Assembly: GCA_002377585.1 (NCBI GenBank)
Contig: DFQC01000031.1
Coordinates: 1-63,589, forward strand
DNA: 63,589 nt
Source of the DNA: Anaerolineales bacterium UBA3499
GTDB taxonomy: Bacteria; Chloroflexota; Anaerolineae; Anaerolineales; UBA11657
Direction: 5' to 3'
The notes under the pieces were generated by a model that was given only the letters and a program-made list of their open reading frames with translations, had not been told where the DNA came from and did no database searches. A program made the position numbers and the translations under genes. This document shows positions 37,457 through 46,066 of this stretch, in pieces. Every line of letters starts with the position of its first letter. Position 1 is the stretch's first letter.

Positions 37457-38410
37457 TTGAAATATCTTGTAACTGGTGGGGCAGGATTTATAGGTTCTAG
37501 TATAGTGTCTACTCTTGTAGATCAGGGAAAATATGTGCGTGTAGCAGACAATTTTTCTACAGGACGTAGACACAATCTTGATATGGTACGGGATTCCATT
37601 GAGATAATTGAAGGAGATTTGGCAGAATTAGATTATGCGCGTAAGGTTGTAGATGGAGTTGATTACGTTATCCATCAGGCGGCTATTCCTAGTGTGCCGC
37701 GCTCGGTGGATGATCCCATTGGAAATAATCAATCGGGTGTTATTGCTACGTTGAATTTGTTGGTTGCAGCACGTGATGCTGGGGTGCTTCGAATGACGTA
37801 TGCAAGCTCATCATCTATATATGGTGAAGCTCGTGATAAGGGAGCTAAAACGGAAGGTATGTTACCTGCCCCTTTGTCTCCATATGGGGTCAGCAAATTG
37901 GCTGCGGAACAATATTGTATGGCTTTTTATACTGTCTATGGATTTGAGGTAGTAGCACTACGTTATTTCAATGTTTTTGGTCCAAGACAAGATCCAGAGT
38001 CCGAATATGCAGCTGTTATTCCACGCTTTATCACGGCTTTGTTGCAAGGAAATGCTCCCAAGATATATGGTGATGGTGAACAGACTCGTGACTTCACTTA
38101 TGTAGGCAATATAGTTAATGCTAATATACATGCTCTGAATCATGCGGAAGCACCAGGCCAAATATTTAATATAGCTATGGGGACGGGTAGTAGCCTCAAT
38201 AGTTTGGTAAAAACTTTACATCAGTTAACTGGCATCACGATTGATGCGGATTATACAGACGCAAGATCTGGTGACATCAGACATTCATATGCTGATGTTA
38301 GTAAAGCTCTAAACGTACTTCAGTTTGAATCAGAGGTGAGTGTTGTAGATGGTCTTCGAAGTACTATAGACTGGTACCGGCGCTTTAATAGCAATCAAAA
38401 TTCCAAATGA
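37457..38410 (+). CDS. UDP-sugar 4-epimerase-like SDR (WbpP/GalE type)
   Basis: The 317-residue extended SDR has the NAD motif VTGGAGFIGSSIV at residues 5-17, HQAAIPSVPRSVDDP, the catalytic region ASSSSIYGE with Ser, and Tyr-Lys in PYGVSKLAAEQY. RYFNVFGPRQDPESEYAAVIP matches WbpP-like UDP-GlcNAc/UDP-GalNAc 4-epimerases better than rhamnose-type enzymes. It would interconvert C4 epimers of a UDP-hexose or UDP-HexNAc, supplying donor to the cluster. TTG at 37457 is taken as start because it is immediately before the conserved strand. It lies 2 bp after one GT4 gene and 3 bp before another. Confidence 0.83.
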   Translation: MKYLVTGGAGFIGSSIVSTLVDQGKYVRVADNFSTGRRHNLDMVRDSIEIIEGDLAELDYARKVVDGVDYVIHQAAIPSVPRSVDDPIGNNQSGVIATLNLLVAARDAGVLRMTYASSSSIYGEARDKGAKTEGMLPAPLSPYGVSKLAAEQYCMAFYTVYGFEVVALRYFNVFGPRQDPESEYAAVIPRFITALLQGNAPKIYGDGEQTRDFTYVGNIVNANIHALNHAEAPGQIFNIAMGTGSSLNSLVKTLHQLTGITIDADYTDARSGDIRHSYADVSKALNVLQFESEVSVVDGLRSTIDWYRRFNSNQNSK

Positions 38411-38413
38411 CAT

Positions 38414-39577
38414 ATGATCAAATCAGGAATATTACATATTATTGCACGTATGAATATTGGTGGTCCGGCATTGCACGTCGCGCAATTATCTTCAGGGTTA
38501 ATGCAGAAAGGTTTTGAAACAACATTAGTTTCTGGTCTGCAGGCAGATTCTGAGGGGGACATGACCGATTTAGCCAAACAATATGAACTGAGATTTCATC
38601 TTTACAACAGTCTTGGGTCTAGACCATCACCATGGAATGATTTGTATACTTGCAGTAGGCTCTGGAAGTTGATGCGGTTAACGTCTCCTACTATAGTGCA
38701 TACGCATACGGCTAAGGCAGGTGCGTTGGGTCGTATAGCAGCTAAGCTGGCAAAGGTGCCAATCATTGTACATACTTTTCATGGACATGTGTTTAGTGGA
38801 TATTGGGGAGCGGGCATCTCTAAAATCATAGTTTTTATTGAAAGAATATTAGCAAGCTTGTCAACTGTCATATTAACTGTAAGTGAATCAGTCAGAAATG
38901 ATTTGTTACAGCATAACATTGCTCCACCCGAGAAGATTCACGTATTACCATTAGGTTTAGATTTGAATATATACAAAAATTGTTCAGTAAAAATGGGAGA
39001 ATTTCGTCGAGAGTTGGGCATAGAATCAAGTGTACCTCTTATAGGAAATGTAGGTAGATTGGTGCCAATAAAAAACCACAGATATTTCCTTATGGCAGCC
39101 CACTCGATGTTACAGTCTGGTTTTGATGGTCGTTTTGTGATTGTTGGTAGTGGCATGTTAGAATCTGAATTACAAAATCTATGCAGTGAAAGTGGTATTG
39201 GTGATTCGGTTATTTTCACAGGATGGCGTCGTGATTTAGATAGGATATATGCTGACTTAGACGTACTAGTCAATACTTCCATTAATGAAGGTACTCCATG
39301 TGCAATCATTGAAGCAATGGCTGCTAGGGTACCGGTTGTAGCTACTTCAGTTGGTGGAGTTCCTGATATTATCAATTCGGAAAAGACAGGTTACTTAGTT
39401 AGCGAGGATGACGTGACTTCTTTAGTTGATACCATTCATTGTGCTCTCAATACTCCGGATGCCATACTGGACGCTGCACAAAATCATGTATTAAAACATC
39501 ATGATCTAGAAAATATGATAAATAGGACTGCTAACTTGTATAGTAAGTTAATCAAGGAAAAACGGTATGTTGTCTGA
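38414..39577 (+). CDS. GT4-family glycosyltransferase
   Basis: The 387-residue GT-B enzyme contains ILHIIARMNIGGPALHVAQLSSGL, VHTHTAKAGALGRIAAKLAKV, HTFHGHVFSGYWG, and PLIGNVGRLVPIKNHRYFLMAA. The canonical donor motif is E-GTPCAII-E, followed by AMAARVPVVATSVGGVPDII. This combination, especially the FHGHVFSGYW and GGPALH stretches, is typical of enzymes encoded directly next to the initiating glycosylphosphate transferase in capsule or teichoic-acid clusters, so it may add the second sugar. It overlaps the WecA/TagO-like gene by 11 bp. Confidence 0.88.
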   Translation: MIKSGILHIIARMNIGGPALHVAQLSSGLMQKGFETTLVSGLQADSEGDMTDLAKQYELRFHLYNSLGSRPSPWNDLYTCSRLWKLMRLTSPTIVHTHTAKAGALGRIAAKLAKVPIIVHTFHGHVFSGYWGAGISKIIVFIERILASLSTVILTVSESVRNDLLQHNIAPPEKIHVLPLGLDLNIYKNCSVKMGEFRRELGIESSVPLIGNVGRLVPIKNHRYFLMAAHSMLQSGFDGRFVIVGSGMLESELQNLCSESGIGDSVIFTGWRRDLDRIYADLDVLVNTSINEGTPCAIIEAMAARVPVVATSVGGVPDIINSEKTGYLVSEDDVTSLVDTIHCALNTPDAILDAAQNHVLKHHDLENMINRTANLYSKLIKEKRYVV

Positions 39578-41312
39578 AACTGTACTACGCTATTCTCTAA
39601 TAGCCCTAGTTGCTGGATTAATTGCTTTTGTGGCAACTCCTCTTACACTTATGGCAGCTCGTAGAATGCGACTAATTGATAAACCTGGTCCGCACAAATT
39701 TCATATAGCGCCTGTGCCAGTGCTTGGTGGCATAGCTATATGGGCAGCTATCATTGGTAGTTTATTGATTTTTGGAGGTGGTCGGGAATATCGCGAGTTG
39801 GCATCAATAGTGGTTGGAGGTACTTTGATAAGTATTGTTGGTCTTGTGGACGACCGTGTAGGTTTAGGACCATTGGGTAAAGTGTTTGGGCAGACACTTG
39901 CTATGCTATTGATTGCGATTGGCGGAGTCAGTGTCAATATGTTTGATGCTGAATGGATGAACATTTGCTTGACTGTACTGTGGGGGGTGGGAGTTATCAA
40001 TGCTGTAAATCTGCAGGACAACATGGATGGATTAGCTGCAGGAACTTCCGCAGTAGCAGCATTATCTTTTCTGATTTTGGCAGTGATTAATGGACAGATA
40101 TTAGTTGCAAGTTTAGCTTCAGCTTTACTAGGTGCATGTTTGGGATTTCTTTTCTACAATTATCAGCCAGCAGTAAGTTTCATGGGTGATACAGGTTCAA
40201 TGTTACTAGGTATTACATTGGCAGTTCTTGGTATCAAGCTCACTTTTCCTGATGTTTCATATACACAAACTTGGATGGTCCCAGTTTTAGTACTGGGTGT
40301 ACCGGTATTTGATACTGTATTAGTTGTTGTTTCTAGGATACGACGGGGTAAGCCATGGTGGCAAGGTGGAGTAGATCATACTTCTCATCGTCTTGTAAAA
40401 TTAGGACTTAGTCATCGTCGAACAATTACAGCTCTTTACATCGTTACCGGCATACTTGGAATTATGTCGGCTGTGATCGTGTATCTTGCATCTCCAATGA
40501 TTAGTTGGATTTTAGCAAGTGCAACATTGATACTTGGTGTTGTGGTGCTATGTGCACTGGAGTTGCTATGGGATGGCGTTCGTGATAATCATTTGGATGC
40601 TGATATCAAGGTCACTGTAATAGGTGGTGGTGAGGAATTCCTGACCATTCTTGAAGCAGTTACTATTCTTGCTAGAGATGTTTCTTTGATACTCACACCA
40701 GTAGTTGAGAATGACAGTGATATTGATACAGGTATGAAGTGGACTGAGGTAGGATTACGTAGACTTAAGGACTTCGTGATTTGTATAGCAGAGCATCCTG
40801 GCTCTGTTCGTAACGTTCTTAATGATCATGATAATGACATCGATGATGGTCTTCGAGAACGTGCAGCATTGATGAATGCAGCGTTGCGATTGCGTGGACA
40901 AATTTTGGTTAATCTAACCGGTTCTGTTGGAGACAGCAGATCAGCAGTTGCCAGTATTGATGTTCTCAGTGACATCAAGGAGACAGAGCTAGTTGTTATC
41001 GGCGGAGACTTGTACGAAAATGTGATGCCCACTCTAGCGCTTCCCGAAGTGCAACGAGAGCTAACGAGAGTGAAATGTCCTCGTGTATTGGTACATCCGG
41101 ATCCAGAAATAGCGTTGGACACTTTACAAGCAGCGGGTATAACTAGTGTGATTACTCATGCTATAGCTCCGCAGGATATACATGGTCCATGGCATTCAGT
41201 AACTGATTTGCATGATAGCAGTCAAGTGGCTACAGTTTTACACAGAATTTGGTTAGACCGAAATCGAACCCATATACTCACCCATCCACTTGGCATTGGA
41301 CTACATGGGTGA
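39567..41312 (+). CDS. WecA/TagO-like polyprenyl-phosphate GlcNAc-1-phosphate transferase fused to a YvcK-like domain
   Basis: The protein has 581 residues, while TagO/WecA enzymes usually have about 320-370. Residues 1-335 are a complete MraY-family transferase with about ten membrane helices. It shows DKPGPHKFHIAPVPVLGG, the VDD pair at 94-96, NLQDNMDGLA at 148-157, FMGDTGSML at 205-213, and a terminal VDHTSHRL. It should place a sugar-1-phosphate, often GlcNAc-1-P, on undecaprenyl phosphate and so start the glycan. Residues 347-545 resemble the YvcK/CofD fold: VTVIGGGEEF at 349-358, ALRLRGQIL, and GDLYENVMPTLALPEV at 480-495. The YvcK motifs DDGGSS and GHSLGN are not conserved. It overlaps the gene on each side. 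Confidence 0.88.
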   Translation: MLSETVLRYSLIALVAGLIAFVATPLTLMAARRMRLIDKPGPHKFHIAPVPVLGGIAIWAAIIGSLLIFGGGREYRELASIVVGGTLISIVGLVDDRVGLGPLGKVFGQTLAMLLIAIGGVSVNMFDAEWMNICLTVLWGVGVINAVNLQDNMDGLAAGTSAVAALSFLILAVINGQILVASLASALLGACLGFLFYNYQPAVSFMGDTGSMLLGITLAVLGIKLTFPDVSYTQTWMVPVLVLGVPVFDTVLVVVSRIRRGKPWWQGGVDHTSHRLVKLGLSHRRTITALYIVTGILGIMSAVIVYLASPMISWILASATLILGVVVLCALELLWDGVRDNHLDADIKVTVIGGGEEFLTILEAVTILARDVSLILTPVVENDSDIDTGMKWTEVGLRRLKDFVICIAEHPGSVRNVLNDHDNDIDDGLRERAALMNAALRLRGQILVNLTGSVGDSRSAVASIDVLSDIKETELVVIGGDLYENVMPTLALPEVQRELTRVKCPRVLVHPDPEIALDTLQAAGITSVITHAIAPQDIHGPWHSVTDLHDSSQVATVLHRIWLDRNRTHILTHPLGIGLHG

Positions 41313-43713
41313 TTTGAGCACTGGTAATCGTTGGTCCTATGCAGATCATACGACCGGATGGGCACTGTTTGGCATTCTCTACTTGATATATTGGCTCACT
41401 ACGTCATTGACTTTTATTTCCGCGGATGAACTGTTCTTGTTTGATACTGCTGAGAGTTTTGCGCGTCGTGGTAGTGTAATGAGAAATATGACAGCTGATC
41501 TTGATTGGCCGGGACATACTTATGTAGAGCCTGTACAGCCTTTGCTGAGTATACCTCTGATATTGTTTGCTGATATTGTATCTGATGTAGGGGTTGCACA
41601 CAGCGTTCTACTGCTCAATATGGCAGTGACCGCAGCTACAGGAACGTTGTTATTCTTATATGTACGCTGGTTGGGTTATAGACGCAATATTGCTATCGCC
41701 GCTGCTTTGTTATTCGGTCTTACCACTATAGCGTGGCCGTACAGCAAGAATTACTTCAGGGAAGCAATCGCTGGATTTACATTGTTGTTAGCAGCTTACG
41801 GGTTGTTACGTTGGCGTTATGAATTGCATTCTTCTACTGGTTGGTCACATCGTTGGATGGTTTTAGCTATTGTTAGTAGTGTGTTAAGTGTGATGGCGAA
41901 GGAATCTGGTGTTGTAGGGTTACCGATGTTGGTATTAATACCGTTAATTGGCAAGACAAATTTTAGAAAAACTATTTTTCTAAGTTGGCAACTGGCATTA
42001 ATAGTGTCGATACTGGTAGCTATGGCATTTGCTGGACTGTACATTTACACAGAACTTCTAGGAGCAGGAACGTTTCGCTTTCAGTTTTTTGAGAGATTGT
42101 CGGGCGCTTTTGCCAATATAAATAATTCTGGAGTTGGAATAGCTGGATTTCTGTTTAGTCCAGGAAAAGGGTTTTTCTGGCACTCTCCGGTTCTCATACT
42201 AGCATTACTTTCTCCATTTCTATCACGTAACAGACGTCGATTAGATGTTATTTGGCCTCTATTCATGTTCATCACTTTTGTGGTGGTTTATGCCCTTGTA
42301 CGTGGTGATATATGGTTTGGTGGTACTAATTGGGGTCCTCGCTATCTTGTACCAGTAACTCCTTTTATGATGTTGGCCGTAGTACCTACCCTGGAGCACT
42401 GTCTCAATGCACGTCTTAGTAATAGATTGTTGTATACTCTCGTTTTCCTTGCCATTTTAGGATTTCTAGTACAGATTGGTGCTGTATGGATTAACCCTTT
42501 AGATTATTATGCTATTCTGAATAATACTGGCATACCAGGTGCTGCCTGGACAATTGGTTTGTGGTCCTTATTGTTTTCACCCATTCTTGGGCACTGGCGA
42601 ATGATTGTCGAAGGCACTTTGCCAGATTTTGCTTGGGCACAGCATAGTTTGGACGGACCAGATTGGATATTAGCAATCGTTTTGCTGGCATCAGTTGCAG
42701 GTATCGTTTGGCTTTTGTACAGAGTTGCCAGCATGGAGGTCAGCAGGGTTTTTGCATCTTTTGTCTCATTTCTGGTGGTTATCAGTGTTGTACTATTGAC
42801 ATTGTGGGGGATGCGACGTGTGTATTTCGACCAGAGATATCAAGGCGATAATTCAGATTTACATGTTATGCGTACAGAAGTTGAAAACACTGTCTTACCA
42901 GACCCAGTTATATTTCTAAATAATCGAACTTATTTTGATTACATGTTAAATTTCTATAAGGGAGATTCTATTTGGTATACACTCGAATTAAACCCAAATG
43001 AACTAATTGATAATGACAAAAACATTCCAAGCCCAAATACTGATCCTGTAGATTTGTTGCATAGAGACGCATGGAGTCCCGTAGACTATTTTGGGCGACA
43101 GCACCAAACTATGATTTTAGTGATGGAAACAGGCGCTTATCATAGCAATGTGGTTAGGACTATGGAATGGTGGATGAATTCTGAATTTCATGCAATTCAA
43201 AAGCGGGATTATGCACCTGATGTGAGAACCATTAGTTTTTCTAGTGTTACTTCTCCTGCACGTGATGTTGTGCCGGAGTTTTGGTTAGGTGTGTTTCTTG
43301 GAGAGGATATATTGCTGCGGGGCTACGATGCTAATCCTCCTCCGGGCCTAGTAAGGCCAAGTAATATATTGAATTTGTCGATACAATGGGAAGCTCTACA
43401 GGATATTAGTGAACGTTATACTATCGGTACATATTTAATAAGTCCACAAGGTACTGTTGAGTTACAAAATGATAGTGAGCCTGTAGGTGGATTTTGGCCC
43501 ACCCAACATTGGACTGCAGGTGATATTATACGCCACAATGTTGCATTTGTTCTTCCTGATGATTTGCCACCAGGACATTATGCGGTATGGGCGGTTATGT
43601 ATTCTGCTGTAGACGGTTCTAGGCTACCAGTAAGTGATGAAACTGCTACTACAATTCTGGATCATGTGGAGCTTTATACTATAGAGGTTGCGCGTGTAGG
43701 GTTTGGAGGTTAG
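41305..43713 (+). CDS. Large GT39-like membrane protein with C-terminal extracytoplasmic domain
   Basis: From ATG 41305 the protein has 802 residues. An upstream TTG at 41290 would add five residues but overlaps the preceding gene more. About eleven hydrophobic segments span residues 20-520, and the first loop holds ISADELFLFDTAESFARRG, the GT-C acidic pair. GDIWFGGTNWGPRYLVPVTPF (about 332-352) is a conserved motif of this subgroup. Residues 540-800 are soluble and mainly beta, including a PPGHYAVWAVMYS stretch, and probably lie outside the membrane. It ends the 43.7-kb + strand run and overlaps the convergent gmhB gene by 4 bp at their stop codons. Confidence 0.72.
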   Translation: MGDLSTGNRWSYADHTTGWALFGILYLIYWLTTSLTFISADELFLFDTAESFARRGSVMRNMTADLDWPGHTYVEPVQPLLSIPLILFADIVSDVGVAHSVLLLNMAVTAATGTLLFLYVRWLGYRRNIAIAAALLFGLTTIAWPYSKNYFREAIAGFTLLLAAYGLLRWRYELHSSTGWSHRWMVLAIVSSVLSVMAKESGVVGLPMLVLIPLIGKTNFRKTIFLSWQLALIVSILVAMAFAGLYIYTELLGAGTFRFQFFERLSGAFANINNSGVGIAGFLFSPGKGFFWHSPVLILALLSPFLSRNRRRLDVIWPLFMFITFVVVYALVRGDIWFGGTNWGPRYLVPVTPFMMLAVVPTLEHCLNARLSNRLLYTLVFLAILGFLVQIGAVWINPLDYYAILNNTGIPGAAWTIGLWSLLFSPILGHWRMIVEGTLPDFAWAQHSLDGPDWILAIVLLASVAGIVWLLYRVASMEVSRVFASFVSFLVVISVVLLTLWGMRRVYFDQRYQGDNSDLHVMRTEVENTVLPDPVIFLNNRTYFDYMLNFYKGDSIWYTLELNPNELIDNDKNIPSPNTDPVDLLHRDAWSPVDYFGRQHQTMILVMETGAYHSNVVRTMEWWMNSEFHAIQKRDYAPDVRTISFSSVTSPARDVVPEFWLGVFLGEDILLRGYDANPPPGLVRPSNILNLSIQWEALQDISERYTIGTYLISPQGTVELQNDSEPVGGFWPTQHWTAGDIIRHNVAFVLPDDLPPGHYAVWAVMYSAVDGSRLPVSDETATTILDHVELYTIEVARVGFGG

Positions 43714-44288
43714 GTATGACCGAGAATATACTTGGCTGCGTCATAAAGATCTTTTTCAAAAGGTATGTGTGCTAATTTGTTATTGTCTAAAGTATTTGCT
43801 TGGTCGGCACCACGTCCGGTGGCAACTAAGATGGGATTTGCTTTGACAGCGATAGCGGCTTGAATATCGGTAATAGCATCACCAATGAGCCAGGATTTTT
43901 CTAAATCAAGATTAAGTTCGGTTGCTGCCTGTATCAACAAACCGGGTTTTGGTTTTCTGCAGTTACAATGTGTTTTGGGATGATGTGGGCAAACATATAT
44001 TCCATCAATGACTCCTTTGGCGGATTGAATTTTGTTCAAAATAAACTTGTTAATTTGTTGAGCAATTTCAGGAGTTATTAATCTGCGTCCGATGGCAGAC
44101 TGGTTTGTTACAATTACGATGGCATATTCTGATTTTGTCAAGTTAGCAATAGCTTGCAAGGAACGAGGAATAATACGTATGTCATCTATAGACCGTACAT
44201 AGTTATTTAAATTATGATTGATGACACCATCTCGGTCTAGAAACACGGCTTTTCTTGCTTTACTATAAGGGGTTGGCAATTTGACCAT
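43710..44288 (-). CDS. gmhB: D-glycero-D-manno-heptose 1,7-bisphosphate 7-phosphatase (HAD-IIIA)
   Basis: The 192-residue protein has the HAD nucleophile motif FLDRDGVIN at residues 16-24, TNQSAIGR for motif II, and KPKPG with WLIGDAITDI for motifs III/IV. A zinc-binding insert CPHHPKTHCNC (about residues 109-119) marks the GmhB subfamily. It removes the C7 phosphate of heptose-1,7-bisphosphate in ADP- or GDP-heptose synthesis. A gmhA-like gene lies 1.2 kb away on the other strand, supporting the pathway. No hddA-type kinase or hddC-type nucleotidyltransferase is visible in the window. It is divergent from the epimerase gene with only 22 bp between starts. Confidence 0.87.
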   Translation of the reverse strand: MVKLPTPYSKARKAVFLDRDGVINHNLNNYVRSIDDIRIIPRSLQAIANLTKSEYAIVIVTNQSAIGRRLITPEIAQQINKFILNKIQSAKGVIDGIYVCPHHPKTHCNCRKPKPGLLIQAATELNLDLEKSWLIGDAITDIQAAIAVKANPILVATGRGADQANTLDNNKLAHIPFEKDLYDAAKYILGHT

Positions 44289-44302
44289 TTCAATAGTATT
44301 CT
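44273..44302 (+). promoter_or_regulatory. Candidate sigma70-type promoter upstream of the SDR epimerase
   Basis: TTGGCA (44273-44278) is separated by 18 bp from TATTCT (44297-44302). Transcription would begin about 44308, only a few bases before ATG 44311. No ribosome binding site precedes that ATG, so a nearly leaderless message is possible. The -35 lies inside the divergent gmhB coding region. Confidence 0.33.
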
Positions 44303-44310
44303 AACATGTC

Positions 44311-45432
44311 ATGACTACAAATATACTAGTGACGGGAGGGGCGGGTTTTATTGGTTCGCACACGATTGACCTGCTGTTAGAGCGTGGTTACAAAGTGCGG
44401 ATACTGGATAATCTTGCTTCACCCGTACATATTGGTGGAAATTTGCCAGATTATGTATCTGCGGATGTTGAATTTGTGCGGGGAGATGTCAGGGACAAAG
44501 ATGCTTGGAAATCTGCACTTGATAATATCGACTCAGTGTTTCATCTAGCTGCATATCAGGATTACTTGCCAGATTTCTCAACTTTTTTCCATGTTAATAC
44601 TGTGGGGACTGCTCTATTGTACGAAACTATAGTTGAGCAAGGATTGTCGATGAACAAAGTAGTGCTGGCCTCTTCCCAGGCAATATATGGTGAAGGAAAA
44701 TATGAGTGTGAAGTGCATGGGGTTCAGTACCCGCCTTCTCGTTCTGCACAGCAACTTGAAGAAAAAAGGTGGGACCCGGTTTGTCCTATGTGTGAAGGTA
44801 AATTGGGTTTGCTGGATACTAGTGAAATCCATGTCAGCCCCCATAATTCTTATGCTATGAGCAAGTATACTCAGGAAATGATGGGAATGGTGCTTGGTCG
44901 TCGTTACAACATTCCTACTGTGGGAATGCGTTACTCAATTGTTCAAGGCGCTCGCCAGTCCTTCAGAAATGCATATTCTGGAGTGCTGAGAATTTTTGCT
45001 ATGCAGGCTCTTGCTGGGGGGCCACTTACAGCATATGAAGATGGAGAACAGATAAGAGATTATGTCAATGTGATAGATGTAGCTCGTGCGAACGTGATGG
45101 TTCTAGAAGATGTACGAGCTGATTTTCAATCGTTTAATGTTGGTGGTGGAAGAAAAGTGACTGTCAATCAATTTGGTAGGATTATGGCCGAGATGGTTGG
45201 TGCACCTGATATTAAAGTTGTATCTGAAGGGGAGTATAGGTTTGGCGATACTCGTCACATAATATCAGATATTAGTCAGATAGGTGAGATAGGATGGCTT
45301 CCACAAGGTACAGTAGAAATGAGTGTTCAAGAATATCTGGAGTGGGCACAAAAACAATCGGATTTTGGAGATTACGCTACGGCTGCTAGGAGCGATATGC
45401 GTGCTCTTGGAACGGTGAGGGGCGGGACTTAG
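44311..45432 (+). CDS. Zinc-ribbon-containing SDR epimerase (dTDP-L-rhamnose 4-epimerase-like)
   Basis: The 373-residue extended SDR has VTGGAGFIGSHTID at residues 7-20, FHLAAYQDY, ASSQAIYGEGKYEC, and Tyr-Lys in SYAMSKYTQEMMG. An insert of about 50 residues between the catalytic Ser and Tyr holds Cys-x4-type CEVHG and CPMCEGKL, a zinc-ribbon-like feature seen in rhamnose 4-epimerase-like enzymes. EDGEQIRDYVNV and FGDTRHIISDI complete the match. The GPRQ motif common in the family is GARQ here. It likely changes C4 of a dTDP- or GDP-6-deoxyhexose or heptose. Neighbouring gmhB and gmhA make a heptose substrate worth considering. Confidence 0.8.
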   Translation: MTTNILVTGGAGFIGSHTIDLLLERGYKVRILDNLASPVHIGGNLPDYVSADVEFVRGDVRDKDAWKSALDNIDSVFHLAAYQDYLPDFSTFFHVNTVGTALLYETIVEQGLSMNKVVLASSQAIYGEGKYECEVHGVQYPPSRSAQQLEEKRWDPVCPMCEGKLGLLDTSEIHVSPHNSYAMSKYTQEMMGMVLGRRYNIPTVGMRYSIVQGARQSFRNAYSGVLRIFAMQALAGGPLTAYEDGEQIRDYVNVIDVARANVMVLEDVRADFQSFNVGGGRKVTVNQFGRIMAEMVGAPDIKVVSEGEYRFGDTRHIISDISQIGEIGWLPQGTVEMSVQEYLEWAQKQSDFGDYATAARSDMRALGTVRGGT

Positions 45433-45459
45433 AGGACTTAGAGCTTAGATTTAGCACTG

Positions 45460-45487
45460 TTGCCTAGCGTATAAATGCTATTATAAA
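45460..45487 (+). promoter_or_regulatory. Weak candidate promoter upstream of gmhA
   Basis: TTGCCT (45460-45465) and TATAAA (45482-45487) are spaced by 16 bp. The -10 ends nine bases before ATG 45497. GGGG at 45488-45491 could be the ribosome binding site of a longer transcript instead, so this call is tentative. Confidence 0.25.
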
Positions 45488-45496
45488 GGGGAAATT

Positions 45497-46066
45497 ATGA
45501 CTTATGTAGATGATTACATTACCGATTTAGAGAATACTCTAAAAGCTGTTTCGAGGTCTGAAATACAAGCAGTGGTTGATCTTCTGTTTGACGCATTATT
45601 CGAAGATCGTCAGGTGTTTATCATTGGTAATGGTGGAAGTGCTTCAACTGCTTCTCATATGATGAATGATTTGTCTAAACTTACTATAAGGTCTGGACAA
45701 CCTAGGTATCGAGCCATAGCATTGACAGATAATATGCCGTTGATTACTGCCTGGGGTAATGATGTTTCGTATGATTCGGTTTTTGTCGAACCATTGCGAA
45801 ATCTAATGAGACCATCTGACATACTAGTAGCAATTTCTACTAGTGGAAATTCCAGTAATATTATAAGTGCAGTTACATGCGTACATGATGAGTTTGCGGG
45901 CACTGTGATTGCTATTACTGGTAATCAAGGTGGTGCTCTAGCTGATGTAGCTGATTTAATAGTTCGTATTCCTAGTGAACATATTGGTCATCAGGAGGAT
46001 GGTCACCTGATAGTAAATCATGTGGTTTGCAATGCGCTTGCTGAAAGGATTGGTGAGCTAGAATGA
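45497..46066 (+). CDS. gmhA: Sedoheptulose-7-phosphate isomerase (SIS domain)
   Basis: The 189-residue protein matches GmhA. The SIS fold has IIGNGGSASTASHMMNDLSK (about residues 37-56), AISTSGNSSNIISA (about 114-127), TGNQGGALADVADL, and a C-terminal EDGHLIVNHVVC, whose His contacts the substrate. It converts sedoheptulose-7-phosphate to D-glycero-D-manno-heptose-7-phosphate. With gmhB at 43710 it covers two steps of nucleotide-heptose synthesis. The start ATG is preceded by AAAGGGGA. It overlaps the next GT2 gene by 4 bp, so that transferase may be functionally linked. Confidence 0.9.
   Translation: MTYVDDYITDLENTLKAVSRSEIQAVVDLLFDALFEDRQVFIIGNGGSASTASHMMNDLSKLTIRSGQPRYRAIALTDNMPLITAWGNDVSYDSVFVEPLRNLMRPSDILVAISTSGNSSNIISAVTCVHDEFAGTVIAITGNQGGALADVADLIVRIPSEHIGHQEDGHLIVNHVVCNALAERIGELE

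Noticed and set aside
36923..37573. Open 216-codon frame on the minus strand
   Set aside because: It lies antisense to the GT4 and epimerase genes, has Ser/Thr-rich low-similarity content and no start signal. It is a shadow of the coding strand.
38938..39375. Open 145-codon frame on the minus strand
   Set aside because: It is fully antisense to a well-supported GT4 gene and has no recognisable domain.
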